The position numbers were made by a program, and so were the translations under genes. Source: Leptobrachium leishanense (lineage: Eukaryota; Chordata; Amphibia; Anura; Megophryidae). From it: a stretch of 64,000 nucleotides of DNA. The notes beneath the pieces were generated by a model. It did no database searches. It saw only the letters and a program-made list of their open reading frames with translations, and had not been told where the DNA came from. The DNA lies in contig CM019068.1 of the NCBI GenBank assembly GCA_009667805.1, positions 6,753,733 through 6,817,732 on the forward strand, written 5' to 3'. Of the stretch, positions 46,356-57,599 are shown one piece after another. Position 1 is the stretch's first letter, and the number at the start of each line of letters is the position of its first letter.

Positions 46356-47743
46356 TAGGGATGAGCTGTTCGGTTCGATCAGTTCGGAGTTCGACTCGAA
46401 CATTGGTAGTTCAAAAGTTCGCGAACTTCGAACTTTTTGGCGTGTTCGGTTCGAGTTCGAAAAAAAAAAACATTTTGAAAAAAGTATAAAAAATGCTTAA
46501 AAAATACTAAAAAATCTAGAAAAAAGAGACTCTTTACTGCCGAATATTATAAGAAATGGTTTATTAGATATTGAATTAAACAACTACCCAGGGCAAGAAG
46601 GCTCACATGTTGCTTGCATAGGATTTCTTGCGCCGCCTGTGTGTTTCATCTTTAAAATGCTGCAATGGGTGATGTGGATTTTCTAGCTTACAAGGAAAGC
46701 ATGCTTTACAGTCTACCTAATGTCTAGGTGCAAAGATTCTCATCTCTAAATGACATGTGCTTACAGCAGGGCTCTCAAACGGCGTAAACAACAGGTGTTA
46801 ATAAGTGTTTGGAAAAAACATGTGCTTCTAATTAGTCTGGTCTCATGAATTTGATACATTGTCTGCAGACTGGGTGTGGCCCCTGCACATGCATGAACAC
46901 TGTGCTTCTGAATTCTAAGAAGTGTTCATTTCTACTACATGTTCCTCTGATATGCTGTTTAACCCCTGAAGGACTAGGGCTCGGTAAAGCCAATCATTAA
47001 TGATGTAGATGTTACGTCATTTGTCATCAAGGGCTTAATAAAACTTTTATCACACTTCTTAGATTTAAACGTAATATTTCAGTATTTGTATGTCATGTAC
47101 CTCTCCCGAAGGGCCTATGTGAGCATACAATTATTATTGTGTTAGATCTATAGTTTTGGTGCAAGCGTGGTGGAAGGGCTTGCTGCTTCTGCATTAGTAA
47201 CACAACACAACGTGAAAATGTCTATCATAAAGCGTACAAGCTGAGTCCCTAGAGTCTCTGACTATCCATTGTCATATATACCTTGCTTTATACATAAAAT
47301 ACATTCCCTCATCTAACAGGATAGTAGCCAGTCCCTGAGCATTTTAACCCCTTAACGGTGGCTAGGTGTCGTGTGTGGGTCTCTGATGGCGATGTTTCTA
47401 TACATCCTACAAATCCGCCACTTCATGGACAGGTTATGGGGACATCCTAGGCACAATATTTGAATGAATTTTTCGTTTTTATTTTTAACCCTTATTTCAT
47501 GGAAAACTCACTGTTCCTTTAAAAATGTCTTTTTTAAACTTTTTGTCCTTGTTTCCTGTCCCCCAGGGCACTACCCGGACCCCCATACACCTTTTATGGC
47601 AAATATCTTGCATATATGCCCTCTTGGAGGGCATTCTAAAAATCGAACGTTTGAGTCCCATTGACTTGCATTGAGTTCGGTTCGTGTTCAAAATTGTTCG
47701 AGTTTGAAAGCGAACCGAACACGGGGTGTTCGGCTCATCCCTA
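46356..47743. mobile_element. hAT element 4, inverted deletion copy nested in element 3
   Basis: Starts tagggatgagctgttcggtt and ends ggggtgttcggctcatcccta, opposite in orientation to elements 1-3. Flanking 8-mers cttgttat (46348-46355) and gttgctat (47744-47751) match at 6 of 8 positions, fitting an aged duplication. The left 230 bp (46356-46585) are an inverted match to 48890-49110. The interior (46600-47400) is unassigned, with no transposase. Confidence 0.65.
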
Positions 47744-48000
47744 GTTGCTATAACAAAACCAGCTCAACAACGTTTAGGCACTAGTACTGCGCTACTGTAT
47801 ATGGTGAGAATTGGTGCACACCAGTCCCTGCTCCTGGCATTCAACACCAGTCCCTGCTCCTGGCACACCAGCTCCTGGCATTCGACCAGCTGGCGGCATC
47901 ATGCGTCCGGGGCCCCCCCGATAGCCACCCGAGGCCCTGGATGTCACAATATTACAATCCAAACGCAAACGGGTTAAGTAACCAAATTTGTAATAAGAAT

Positions 48001-48420
48001 AATTAATGCAGCATATGAATCCTCACTCTGCCGGGCAGCACCTTAAGGCCCGGTTCACACCTAAGCATGATACAGCGCGTTCCTGCATGCTGTAAAACGC
48101 ATAAACAGGGAAATCCCATTATTTGCTATTGAACCCGTTCATACTTGGGTGTTTTACAGCACGCAGGAACACGCTGTAAAACGTCCTACACCCAAAGAAG
48201 TACAGGAGCTTCTTTGGGGCGTATTGCTGCGCGTTCACTCTGCAGTCTATGACCGTGAATGCGCTGCAATGCGCGTTCGCATGTCTTTTACATTTGAGCG
48301 ATACGCGCGTTAAAAAACGCAAGTATTGCGCGCGTAAAAAAAACCGCAGGTGTGAACCCAGCCTTACAGTATAATTAATGCAGCATATGATTCTGCACAC
48401 TGCCGGGCAGCACCTCTACA
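48001..48420. repeat. Single 54-bp satellite monomer split by a MITE
   Basis: aattaatgcagcatatgaatcctcactctg with ccgggcagcacct before 48047, and cagtataattaatgcagcat with gccgggcagcacctctacag after 48363, are fragments of the unit forming the array at 31772-36405, here as about two dispersed copies. The array unit therefore also exists outside the array. Confidence 0.75.
48047..48363. mobile_element. MITE with GGCCCGGTTCACACC ends
   Basis: 317 bp. Left end ggcccggttcacacctaagc, right end gcaggtgtgaacccagcc; flanking TAA (48044-48046) and TTA (48364-48366). The T(A/T)A flanks and length match the Harbinger-like MITEs, but the ends are a separate family. The interior is rich in gcgttt/cgcgc palindromes (cacgcaggaacacgctgtaa against cagcgcgttcctgcatgctg). 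Confidence 0.82.
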
Positions 48421-48889
48421 GTTTGAGGATCCAGGAATCAGGTGAGTATTAGAAAGAAAAAAAAAGTTTTATTTTATGTTGCTGGGGACACTTAAAAATG
48501 TCCTCGGGTTTTATTTTTTTTAAAAATGTGTTGCCTTACTTTAGCCTGGTGGTCAGTGAGGGCTCCCTGGATCCTCCTTTGGCTGAAGGGGGGTCTGCCG
48601 TGGCTCCCTCCCTGGAGTCCCTGCCACCTCTCTGCCACATGCACCCTGCAACCTGGATCCTGGTTGGGCAGAAAGGGGGTCTGCCATGGCTCCCTCCCTG
48701 GAGTCCCTGCGCCACCTCTCTGCCACATGTACCCGGCTGGCCAGCCGCACAGTCGCAGCTCTGTAATCTTGCAGCCGCATGCTCCTCAAGTCAAGGGGTC
48801 CTTGGGAGGGAGGCTCCGGCGGGCTGCTCTCTACAGTGCCTGATTTAGAGGGCCTCATCTGCCTGATGTTTTAGCAACAAGATTGTTTT
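48421..48889. other. GC-rich filler within hAT element 3
   Basis: Two diverged direct copies (about 48590-48655 and 48670-48735) of a segment with ggggtctgccgtggctccct, tggagtccctg and cacctctctgccacatg. No protein domain was recognised in the overlapping frames on either strand. Confidence 0.6.
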
Positions 48890-49110
48890 ATCCCATAGGT
48901 TTCAATGCTAAAAATATTCCGGTTTTAATTCAATATCCAATAAACCATTGCGTATAATATTCTACAGTAAAGAGTCTCTTTATTTTTAGATTTTTTTATG
49001 ATTTTTTAAGCATTTTTTTTTAAAAAAAAAATCGAACTTTTGGCGAACACCCCAAAAAGTTTGAAGTTCGCAAACTTTCGAACTTCCAAAATTCGAATCA
49101 CTCATCCCTA

Positions 49111-50534
49111 GTCCTGGATCCCTCCCAGATGCAAGCAGAGTTACCCAGTGTGCCGTGAAGGAAATGTAATGGCCCTGTCCATGCTTGTTGGACCACGTGT
49201 CAAAAGTCATGTGCACCTTGCTGCTGACTGCCTTTCCCAATGACTCCATAACATTGTCTTCCACGTGCTGGTATAGTGCTGGAATGGCGTTCCATGAAAA
49301 CAAATGGCGTTTTAGAACCTGCCACTGTTGTACAGCACATTCGGCAAATTTACGGAAGGAAGCAGAGTCCACCAGCTGGAAAGGCAGCAGCTGCAATGCG
49401 AGTAATTTTGCTAAGCTGGCATTTAGACGCTGTGCTTGGGTATGGTTGGGACTATATTTTTTTCTTACGCTGCAGCAGCTGGGGCAACGTAATCTGACTG
49501 CGTAAATCTTCAGCTCATGGAATGCACATTCTGAGGAAGGACCTGGTACACCCATTACTGTAGCATCATCCCTGTCAGTGGAGGTTGTAGGCAATGACAA
49601 GGCAGGACATATAGTGGGGATAGAGACAGATGAGGAGAAGGAGGACTAATGCAAAGTGTTGTGCAAACGGGATGCATGGCAGGTGGTCATATGTCGCCTC
49701 ATGCACGTGGTAACCAAGTGTAGTATGTCTTTCCCACGCTTGATCCTTTTCTGACATAGATTACAAATAGCAATGGTGCTGTCTGCTGCACATTTCTTAA
49801 AGAACTCCCAGAGAGCAGACTTCCTGTACATGTGCTTTGAGACAACAGCGCTCTGTACCTGAGCAGCTGTGACTTCTGATGCCTTGGACTGGCTACGGTT
49901 GCTCATAGAGGACATTGTGCCTCATGTTTGTTGTGCCTCCTCCTCCTCACTTGACTCCTCTGTTCGATCAGGCACCCAGGTGGAGTCAGTGACCTCATCA
50001 TCATTGTCATCACCCCCTATCTCCTCGTCACTGGAGCCAACTTGGCAGTATGCTGCAGCTGCAGGGGCAACATGAGTGCCAGTTATTTGTGTGTCACTGG
50101 CACCCCCTCCCTCTAGGTTGATTATATTCCCTTCCTCAACTTTAGAGTTTGAATCAGAGCACTGTAGTTGCTGCGCATCCTCAAGCAGCATGTCACGGTC
50201 ATTGTAGTCAAACAATTCAGCTGACTCCTCCGTGTATGTTGCTGAGGCTACGGCAGGAGTAGCTGTGGACATGGAGGCTGCATTAGATGCTTTGGCAGCT
50301 GAGGTGGACTGTAAACCACTACAAGCCTGGCTGGCAGAGGACTCGGAGGATGAGGATGGTCTGGTTAGCCAATCCTGCAAATCCTCTGTATGTTGCAGCA
50401 GCATAAGACTGTCAACACCAGTTAGATGCACCACGTCCACGACGACCAGGGGCACTGTCTTCCAACACAGAGGCTGCTTGCCCTCTTATCTGTGTCTGGG
50501 AGCATCTGCCTGTCCTTTTTGTTCTTTCTGACAT
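49111..50534 (-). pseudogene. hAT transposase, N-terminal half with BED zinc finger
   Basis: Minus strand. A plausible start ATG at 50534 begins MSERTKRTGRC. An acidic, Ser-rich region follows (about 50455-49922). The BED finger comes next (about 49850-49660): ALWEFFKKC, then CNLCQKR and RRHMTTCH supplying the C-x2-C and H-x4-H ligands. The core begins with LLALQLLPFQLVDSASFRKF and the first catalytic motif VHMTFDTWSNKHGQGHY (Asp near 49200), then FTAHWVTLLASGRDPG, where element 3 interrupts the gene. BED fingers bind DNA ends of the element. Frame changes near 49920 and 49640 plus the insertion make the gene inactive. Confidence 0.85.
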
Positions 50535-51792
50535 GGTGAGTGATATATAGATTAAAGATATACAGAACTCTGATTCAACTCTGGTATAAAGATTGGAGAT
50601 ACACAGAAGTTTGATTCAACTCTGGTATAAAGATTGGAGATATACAGAAGTCTGATTCAACTTTGGTATAAAGATTGGAGATATGCAGAACTCAGATATA
50701 AGTCTGTGATTTTACTGATGTTTTCCCTGCAAGGCTGCCAATGTCCTCTACTCTCTCTCTCTCTGATTCACTTCCTCTCCTGCAGGCTGCAACACCCTGA
50801 TAGCTGGCAACAGACAGATTCAACTCTCAATAGAAAAACAGATGAACTCTGATTAAACTATGTTATTGTATGGTATCTAGAATTAGATCAAAGATATACA
50901 GATTTTCCAGAACAATGCTGTAGGTCAGTGATACACACTGTCCCTGATAGCCTGCCTGTGCCAATACAGATTCAAATTTGCTGAACTCTGGTATAACTCT
51001 CTGATACACAGTGATAACAGGCTGTGCCAATACAGATTCTAATTTGCTGAACTGTGGTATAAATTACTGATACACACTGATAACAGGCTGTTGCAAGACA
51101 GATTCTAATTTGCTGAACTGTGGTATAACTCACCGATACACACTGATAACAGACTGTGCCAAAACAGATTCTAATTTGCTGAACTGTGGTATAACTCACT
51201 CATACACACTGATAACAGGCTGCATAACAGGCCAAGACAGATTCAAATTTGCTGAACTCTGGTAGAACTCACTGATACACACTGTCCCTGATAGACTGGC
51301 AGTGCCATGACAGATTCAAATTCCCAGAAATCTCCTACAACTCACTGATACACACTGTCCCTGATAGAATCTGTGTTGGCACTGCCAGGCTAATTCCCAG
51401 AAATCTCCTACAATGTCACTGATACACCCTGACAGAACAATCTCCTCTCCTCTCTGATTCACTCCTGCAAACACACACGCTGGGGCTGCAGGCAGGGAAG
51501 CCTTATATAGTGTGCTGCGGGACTTAGCTCTGTGAGTCCATGATTGGGCAAAGTTTGCCCAATCAGGAATCTGAGCTGTGATTGGCATAGACTTGCACCT
51601 GTCTTGCACCTGACCTGTGGCTGTAGCCAATTACAAGCTTCAGGCTAGTGGAAAAGTGCATTGTGGTCCATTGTGGTGCATTGTGGGCGAACATGCGGTG
51701 AACACGCGGAAATGTTCGGAGTTCGACGAACTGCCGAACGGGCGATGTTCGAATCGAACTCCGAACAGATCGGAACCAAACGCTCATCCCTA
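50535..51792 (-). other. 5' noncoding part of hAT element 1 with about 68-bp repeats
   Basis: Contains direct repeats of about 30-40 bp (gattcaactctggtataaag with attggagata, 50570-50690) and about 68-bp repeats (agattctaatttgctgaact, gtggtataactcactgatac, acactgataacaggctgtg; 50930-51260). The terminal 180 bp (agcttcaggctagtggaaaa to gctcatcccta) are repeated at 54527-54684. A transposase promoter would be expected here, but no box is convincing. Confidence 0.6.
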
Positions 51793-52753
51793 TTAGGGAT
51801 GAGCCGAACGCCTCCTTGTTCTGTTCGACTTCGACCTCGAACAATTTCTTAAGTTCAAGTTCGAACTCGAACACGATCCGAACTCAATGTAAGTCAATGG
51901 GACCCGAACGTTCGATTTTTAGAGTGCGCTCCAAGTGGGCATATATGCTAGATATTTGCCATAAAAGGTGTATGGGGGTCCGGGTAGTGCCCTGGGGGAC
52001 AGGAAACAAGGACAAAAAGTTGAAAAAAAAAAGTTTTTAAAGGAACCATGAGTTTTCCATGAAATAAAGGTTATGAATAAAAACGAAAAATTCCTTCACA
52101 TATTGTGCCTAGGAGGTCCCCATAACCTGCCCGTGAAGTGGTCAATTTGTAGGATGTATAGAAACATTTAAAAAAAAAAATGACATTTCAAATGATGATA
52201 AATGATTTTCCTGTAATCTATTCATAAACAACTGCTTGGGGCAGCAGCCTGTATGAAAAGAGGAGACGTTTTAGGACACACAGAACAAGTTTAGTGATTT
52301 TTTTGGCTAAATTATGGTGAAACTTATGCAGGCTTTGGATGAAAGTAACAATAGGTGCTTTAAAATTGGGCCTTTAGTGTCGGCAACAGTGCCGTCACAC
52401 CGTAACCCCTCTGTGGTGTTGTGGTAGAGTGCAGGGTTGGACCCTGCAGTCCAATATAAAAATGATATGAATCTGGTATAGGCGTCAGTGGCACTGCACC
52501 CAATATATTTTACCATTGGTGGCAGCAAGTGCCTTCACACCGTAACCCCACTGTGGTATTGTGGAAGAGTGCAGTGGTGGACCCTGCGGTCCAATATTAA
52601 AATGATATGAATCTGGTATAGGCGTCAGTGGCAGTGTACCCAAATATTGTCCCTTTGGTGGCAGCAAGTGCTTTCACACTGTAAGTAACCCCTCTGTGGT
52701 ATTGTGGAAGAGTGCAGTGGTGGAGGTTTGGGAATGAAAAAGAGATCCCCAAT

Positions 52754-53590
52754 CTATTCAGTTACGTCAGCATCAGGGGATTGATAGCTGCTGATCCAAG
52801 ACTGATTCATTTTTATAAATGTCAGCCGGTCTACAGAGTCGGTGGACAGACGCACTCTTTTGTCTGTGACAAGACCTCCAGCAGCACTGAACGTCCTTTC
52901 AGAAAACACGCTGGATGAAGGGCAACCTAGTAGCTGCATAGCATATTGGCTAAATTCTGGCCAGTGATCCAATTTCAACACCCAGTAACCAGTGGATCAT
53001 CTGCTGGAAAGGTATCCAGGTCTGCCCTTGCCCCTAGGTAGTCCTGCACCATACGGTGAAGACGCTTGCAATGGGTGCCTACATTTGACGTCCCTGGGTA
53101 TGGTGGACTAAAAAAATTTAAAATTGCATCAGTCAAGCGGCCCTGGCCTTCACCGCTCTTCCTCTGATTATCTGCAACCTCAGAAGCACCTGTGTCATCA
53201 CTTGGTAACCTACCAGTGCCTGGAAAGGTGTTACACAAGTGTCGCTTTAGAGCGTCCTCAAGTTGTTTCATCCTGTGCTCCCTCTGTGTGGGCAGGATGA
53301 GCTCTGCAACTTTAACCTTGTATCTACTTAAATATTCCTCCTCATCCTCCTCCTGTCTGATCTGAGGACCCGCAGGAATGCTGTCTGCGTAAAGACTGGG
53401 GCCTTGAGAGCTAGGGAAGGCCTCTTCTTCCTCCCGCTGCTCTGCCGCTAGTGCCACATTTATAATTCCCCGCAGAGTGCGCTCCATCAGGAACACTAAA
53501 GGAATTGTGTCACTGATGCATGCACTGTCCCTGCTCACCATCCTCGTTGCCTCCTCAAATGGTGACAGTGCATGCATCCTTGATCATCAG
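52754..53590 (-). pseudogene. hAT transposase C-terminal remnant of element 2
   Basis: Minus strand. It keeps RMVSRDSACISDTIPLVFLM, EDEEEYLSRYKVKVAELILP (deleted relative to element 1), MVQDYLGARADLDTF and the dimerisation domain LLGCPSSSVFSERTFSAAGG with KRVRLSTDSVDRLTF. Element 2 has V and A where element 1 has I or T at several positions, so the two copies had diverged. There is no BED domain and no first catalytic Asp, so it is a fragment. Confidence 0.85.
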
Positions 53591-53764
53591 CCACTGCAGG
53601 GGGGGACCAAGTTGACCTGAACCTGTCCTTGTGCCATACTCACACAGGTACTCATTGATGGCCCTCTGCTGCTTGTGCAGACGCTGCAGCATTGCCAATA
53701 ACTTGCCCAATCAGGACTCTGAGCCGTGATTGGCATACTATTGCACCTGACCTGTGGTCAGGTG

Positions 53765-54499
53765 TAGGGATGAGCTGTTCGGTTCGATCTGTTTGGAGTT
53801 CGCATTGAACATGGGCCGTTCAGTTTGCATCGAACATGGGCCGTTCGGCTGTTCACGAACTCCGAACATTTCCGCGTGTTCGCCGCATGTTCACCCACAA
53901 TGCACCACAATGGACCACAATGCACTTTTCCACTGGCCTGAAGCTTGTAATCGGCTACAGCCTTGCACCTGATCACAGGTCTGGTGCAAGACAGGTTCAA
54001 GACTATGCCAATCACGGCTCATAGTCCTGATTGGGAAAATTTTGCCCAATCATGGGCTCACAGAGCTAAATCCCACAGCACACTATATAAGGCTTCCCTC
54101 GCAGCCCCAGCACGTGTTTTTTGAGAGGAGATGGTTCTGATAGTGTGTGTTCTCTTTGCCAGCAGCTATTGTGGGGGTCTCATTTATTAATATTTGAAGG
54201 AATTTTTCATTTTTATTTTTAACCCTTATTTCATGGAAAACTCACTGTCCCTTTAAAAACTTCTTTTTTTAAACTTTTTGTCCTTGTTTCCTGTCCCCCA
54301 GGGCACTACCCGGACCCCCATACACCTTTTATGGAAAATATCTTGCATATATGCCCTCTTGGAGGACACTCTAAAAATCAAACTTTCGAGTCCCATTGAC
54401 TTGCATTGAGTTCGGTTCGTGTTCGAGTTCGAACTCGAACATTTGAAATTGTTCGAGTTCGAATGCGAACTGAACACGGGGGTGTTCGGCTCATCACTA
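53765..54499 (+). mobile_element. hAT element 5, 735-bp inverted MITE nested in element 2, duplication gtcaggtg
   Basis: Starts tagggatgagctgttcggtt, ends gtgttcggctcatcacta. A perfect 8-bp duplication gtcaggtg lies at 53757-53764 and 54500-54507. The left part is the family's 5' end and the right part its 3' end, in opposite orientation to element 2, with the transposase deleted. This is the cleanest proof of recent mobility of the family. Confidence 0.92.
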
Positions 54500-54692
54500 G
54501 TCAGGTGCAAGGCTGTAGCCAATTACAAGCTTCAGGCCAGTGGAAAAGTGCATTGTGGTCCATTGTGGTGCATTGTGGGCGAACATGCGGCGAACACGCA
54601 TAAATGTTCGGAGTTCGACGAGCAGCCGAACGGGCGATGTTCGTATCGAACTCTGAACAGATCGGAACCGAACGCTCATCCCTACTCAGGAT

Positions 54693-55289
54693 CAGAGTGT
54701 TCTCCCTTCCAGCAGTCAGAGTTCGCCACTTGTTAGCATTTGTTACACTAAAATAAAATTGTGTATAGTGTGATAATAATGATAATTTAGTCGATTAATA
54801 ATGTCAAAGACTTATAATATGGTTTTAATTGACACACTCTACATAAAATACTGTAACATGTTTTTTCATTCTTCTCTCTATTGTTTCCTGTTTATTTCTC
54901 TGTGAAGATTTTATTTCAGGTATTTTATATATTTTCCCACATACCTAAAGCGTGAATTGACACGGCATAAATCCACGTTACCGTATCTTTATATTAAGAT
55001 TTCTCTTAAGGTTTGCACATGAAATAAACACCAAATGACACTTTAGATGATTCTGTGGAAGGTCACTACGTGCTGGAACTTCCTGTACCGGAATTAGAGA
55101 CAACCAGAACCTGACACAGTAATGTCTGTAAAATGTGGACTCTGAGGCATGCACGTGTGCTCTGCGTGTTGTCTGTTTACGTGACTACTCTGATCAGTCC
55201 CCTCTAGGGAAATATGAGCAAACGGTGAGAGTCAATGAGGCACATGAGGACAGAGACCTGATCAACCTGATCTGCTGCATTTTAGAGAC
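54693..55289. other. Unassigned AT-rich interval
   Basis: Ordinary AT-rich sequence with no transposon ends, satellite or supported exon. The short frame near 55135-55344 has no known motif and runs into the next element. Confidence 0.5.
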
Positions 55290-55292
55290 ACT

Positions 55293-56606
55293 CAGGGTTA
55301 TTCAAAGAGATCCGAATGGCTGGAGAGAGGTAACCGAATGCTGAAAATCAGCCATTCGGCTATCTAGAGAGCAGGCAATTCGCCAAATCCTGGCGAATTG
55401 CCTGCACATATGGTGCCTGTTCGGTGCCTGTTCGAGGTCAGTGAAAACCACATAGAGAAGCAATGCTTCATCTATTCAGAGAACACAAACCAGCAGTGAA
55501 AGGTTCCCCTAATGCCCTGCCATTCGGTGGTTTAATTCGGCAGGTTTATTCAGGCGAATCCCATAGGCTTCAATGTTAAAAATATTCCCGTTTTAATTCA
55601 ATATCTAATAAAGTGTTTATTATTTTAATCTGCAGCAAAAAGTCTCTTTATTTATAGATTTTTTAGGAAATTTTAAGAATTTTTCTGGATTTTTTTAATT
55701 ATTTTTTTTAAGTTTACTTCTTTTTTCTGTAACAGCCCTCTTTATTATCATTAATTGGATTTTATATGTAAATTTCAGACATTTTCGCTCAGTAGTTTCT
55801 TTGCAAACAGCGTTTCACTTTTCAAACTTTCAAGCAAACTGTTTTTTTAATTTATTCACTCCATTCGTCTGCGGTGTCGGGTTTTTACGGCTTCGTCTAT
55901 TCAGAGAACACAAACCAGCAGTGAAAGGTTCCCCTAATGCCCTGCCATTCGGGTGGTTTCATTCGGCAGGTTTATTAAGGAGAATCCCATAGGCTTCAAT
56001 GTTAAAAATATTCCCGTTTTAATTCAATATCTAATAAACCGTTCATTATAAAATTCTGCAGTAAAGTCTCTTTATTTATAGATTTTTTTGGATATTTTAA
56101 GCATTTTTCTGGATTTTTATTTTTTTTAAAAATATTCTGTTTTTTTTTTTAACTTTACTTCTTTTTTTTGTAACAGCCCTTTTTATTCTCATTCATTGGA
56201 TTTTATATGTAAATTTCAGACATTTTCGTTCAGTAGTTTCTTTGCAAACAGTGTTTCACTTTTCAAACATTCAAGCAAACTGTTTTGCTAATTTATTCAC
56301 TGCATTCGTCTGCGGTGTCGGCTTTTTCTGGTGGCTTCGCTGCGTGTGATCGGCTCCTGCTCGGGTTTTTCCGGCGTTTTCGGCAGGTTAAATCCAGATG
56401 TTTTTGCGGGTTTTCGGCGTGCATTCGCCGGGTTTTGCGGTTAGTTTTCGTCGGGTTTGCGGCGGCCTTTCCCTGCAATTCGGGGAACCTGTGGTGCTTG
56501 CTGAATACACCGCAGGGTCGCCGAAATGGGATCGGCAAAACGAACCGAATTGAAGAGAACGTAAAGTCACGTGCGGTGACTTTTCGATTCTCTTTGAATA
56601 ACCCTG
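55293..56606. mobile_element. Hairpin-rich element, CAGGGTTATTC family, third large copy, duplication act
   Basis: Left end cagggttattcaaagagat, right end gattctctttgaataaccctg, flanked by act (55290-55292 and 56607-56609). It contains the hairpin caggcaattcgcca/tggcgaattgcctg at about 55371-55403, also present at 4269. An internal direct duplication of about 420 bp (55485-55860 and 55910-56290) repeats the shared module and the tttgcaaacagcgtttcac region. The right half matches 8040-8543. No transposase. Confidence 0.88.
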
Positions 56607-56609
56607 ACT

Positions 56610-57450
56610 GTCAGCTCTTCTCTTCCATCACGAAATAGTTTGTTCTCTGTCATTTACTTTCTGATTACATATAAAGTATGTTTGATTGTATAAGTAAATC
56701 TGATTTCTATCCAAATTAATTCAACTGATTCCAGAAAGGGAAAAATCCATGCCATGAATAAATATAACAAAAGAGTATATAAATAAAACCATGCAATAAA
56801 TAACTAAAACGATACATTGTATAAATAAAACAATACTGTATATGAATAAAACCATGTGATAAAACAATCCCATAAACAAAACAATGCATTATATAAATAA
56901 AACAATATTGTATATGAATTAAAACTATGCAATAAATAAATAAAACTATGCAATAGATAAATAAATAAATAAAACGATGCATTATATAAATAAAACAATC
57001 CCATAAATAAAACGATGCATTATATAAATAAAATAAAACCATGCAATAAATAAATAAAACAATCCCATAAATAAAACAATTCATTATATAAATAAAAAAT
57101 ACAGTATATAAATAAAACCATGCAATAAATAAATAAAAGATCTGAGAAAGGAAGTGAGACTGTTATTTTTTGCTCAGTTTTAAACTAATTAATGAATGTT
57201 AATAATATCTTGTGTTTAACCATTTCATTACTTTTTTCAATTCTTCAAGTGCATTTTGATGAAAAAAATATTTACATTTATTTGCAACATGGGTTGCGCA
57301 GTAAAGTATTAAAAGTAAGGTAAAATATAAATTTTAAATGCAGATAGCTGGGTGCTAGTACACACAAAATAGCAAATAAATAAAAAACACAATTCCACCC
57401 AATAGGGTTGTCTGTTAGTTACGATAATGCTACGCATAAACAAAAAATAA
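56610..57450. repeat. AT-rich interval with degenerate ATAAATAAAAC repeats
   Basis: 56755-57135 consists of degenerate units such as ccatgcaataaataaataaa and acaatcccataaataaaacg with atgcattatataaataaaac, irregular period. The - strand frames of Tyr/Phe/Ile-rich composition are artefacts. 57140-57450 is unassigned. Confidence 0.75.
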
Positions 57451-57599
57451 CAGGGTTATTCAGAGAGCACTGAAATGTCACCGTTATATCGGTGCTCTCC
57501 CATTCACCGCACTTCGGCAAGTTAAAATTGTCCGATCCTGCAGTGAATTCAGCATTCACCACGGTCCCCCAAATGCAGCGAACAACCCACCGAATGAAA

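Larger units (their letters stand above)
45480..49110. mobile_element. hAT element 3, inserted into the transposase gene of element 1
   Basis: From about 45530 the sequence repeats the 3' end of the family (gcattcgagctcgaacagtt; ttagagtgccctcc; gcatatatgcaagatatttg). At 48890-49110 it ends with a 5'-type terminus finishing attcgaatcactcatcccta. Element 1 transposase coding stops at GRDPG beside 49111 and resumes at 45470. The left boundary is blurred by an expanded (gga)n tract (45487-45522), and no 8-bp duplication could be found. It contains element 4 and a MITE but no transposase. Confidence 0.7.
42957..51792 (-). mobile_element. hAT element 1, nearly full-length, split by a related element
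   Basis: Terminal inverted repeats tagggatgagc. It carries an almost complete ZBED-type transposase on the - strand (50534 back to 43912), interrupted at 45480-49110 by another hAT copy. The left (3') end has noncoding sequence with three or four copies of a motif around gtggtattgtggaagagtgc (43570-43880). The right (5') end has about 68-bp direct repeats (50930-51360). Confidence 0.85.
42957..54684 (-). mobile_element. 11.7-kb hAT block: tandem dimer with a single 8-bp target duplication
   Basis: The block starts tagggatgagccgaac and ends gaacgctcatcccta. The 8-mer ctcaggat lies immediately outside both ends (42949-42956 and 54685-54692), the size expected for hAT elements. Inside, one element ends at 51792 and another starts at 51794, separated by one T. 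Both lie in the same orientation, transposase on the - strand. No 8-bp duplication is visible at the internal junction, so the pair appears to have been inserted, or afterwards duplicated, as one unit. Confidence 0.85.
51794..54684 (-). mobile_element. hAT element 2, internally deleted, joined to element 1
   Basis: Starts tagggatgagccgaacgcc one base after element 1 and ends gaacgctcatcccta at 54684. The 3' noncoding region and transposase C-terminal half closely match 42957-44960. Near 53700 the sequence jumps from transposase coding straight to the 5' noncoding end (cccaatcaggactctgagcc), so the BED finger and first half of the core are deleted. A further small deletion removes the sequence between EDEEEYLS and KVAELILP. 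It carries nested element 5. Confidence 0.83.

Noticed and set aside
46356..49110. One long-inverted-repeat transposon with 230-bp arms at 46356-46585 and 48890-49110
   Set aside because: The arms do pair, but the flanking 8-mers do not match, whereas 46356-47743 has near-matching flanks and the same layout as element 5 in element 2. Two nested hAT copies in opposite orientation explain the arms better; the alternative is not excluded.
42957..54684. The BED-finger/dimerisation protein as a host ZBED gene
   Set aside because: It lies between tagggatgagc terminal repeats with an 8-bp duplication, is split by a nested copy and has several frameshifts, so it is a transposase relic.
56716..57084. 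Tyr/Ile/Phe-rich frame of 122 codons on the - strand
   Set aside because: Translation of AT-rich ataaataaaac repeats; no conserved motif.
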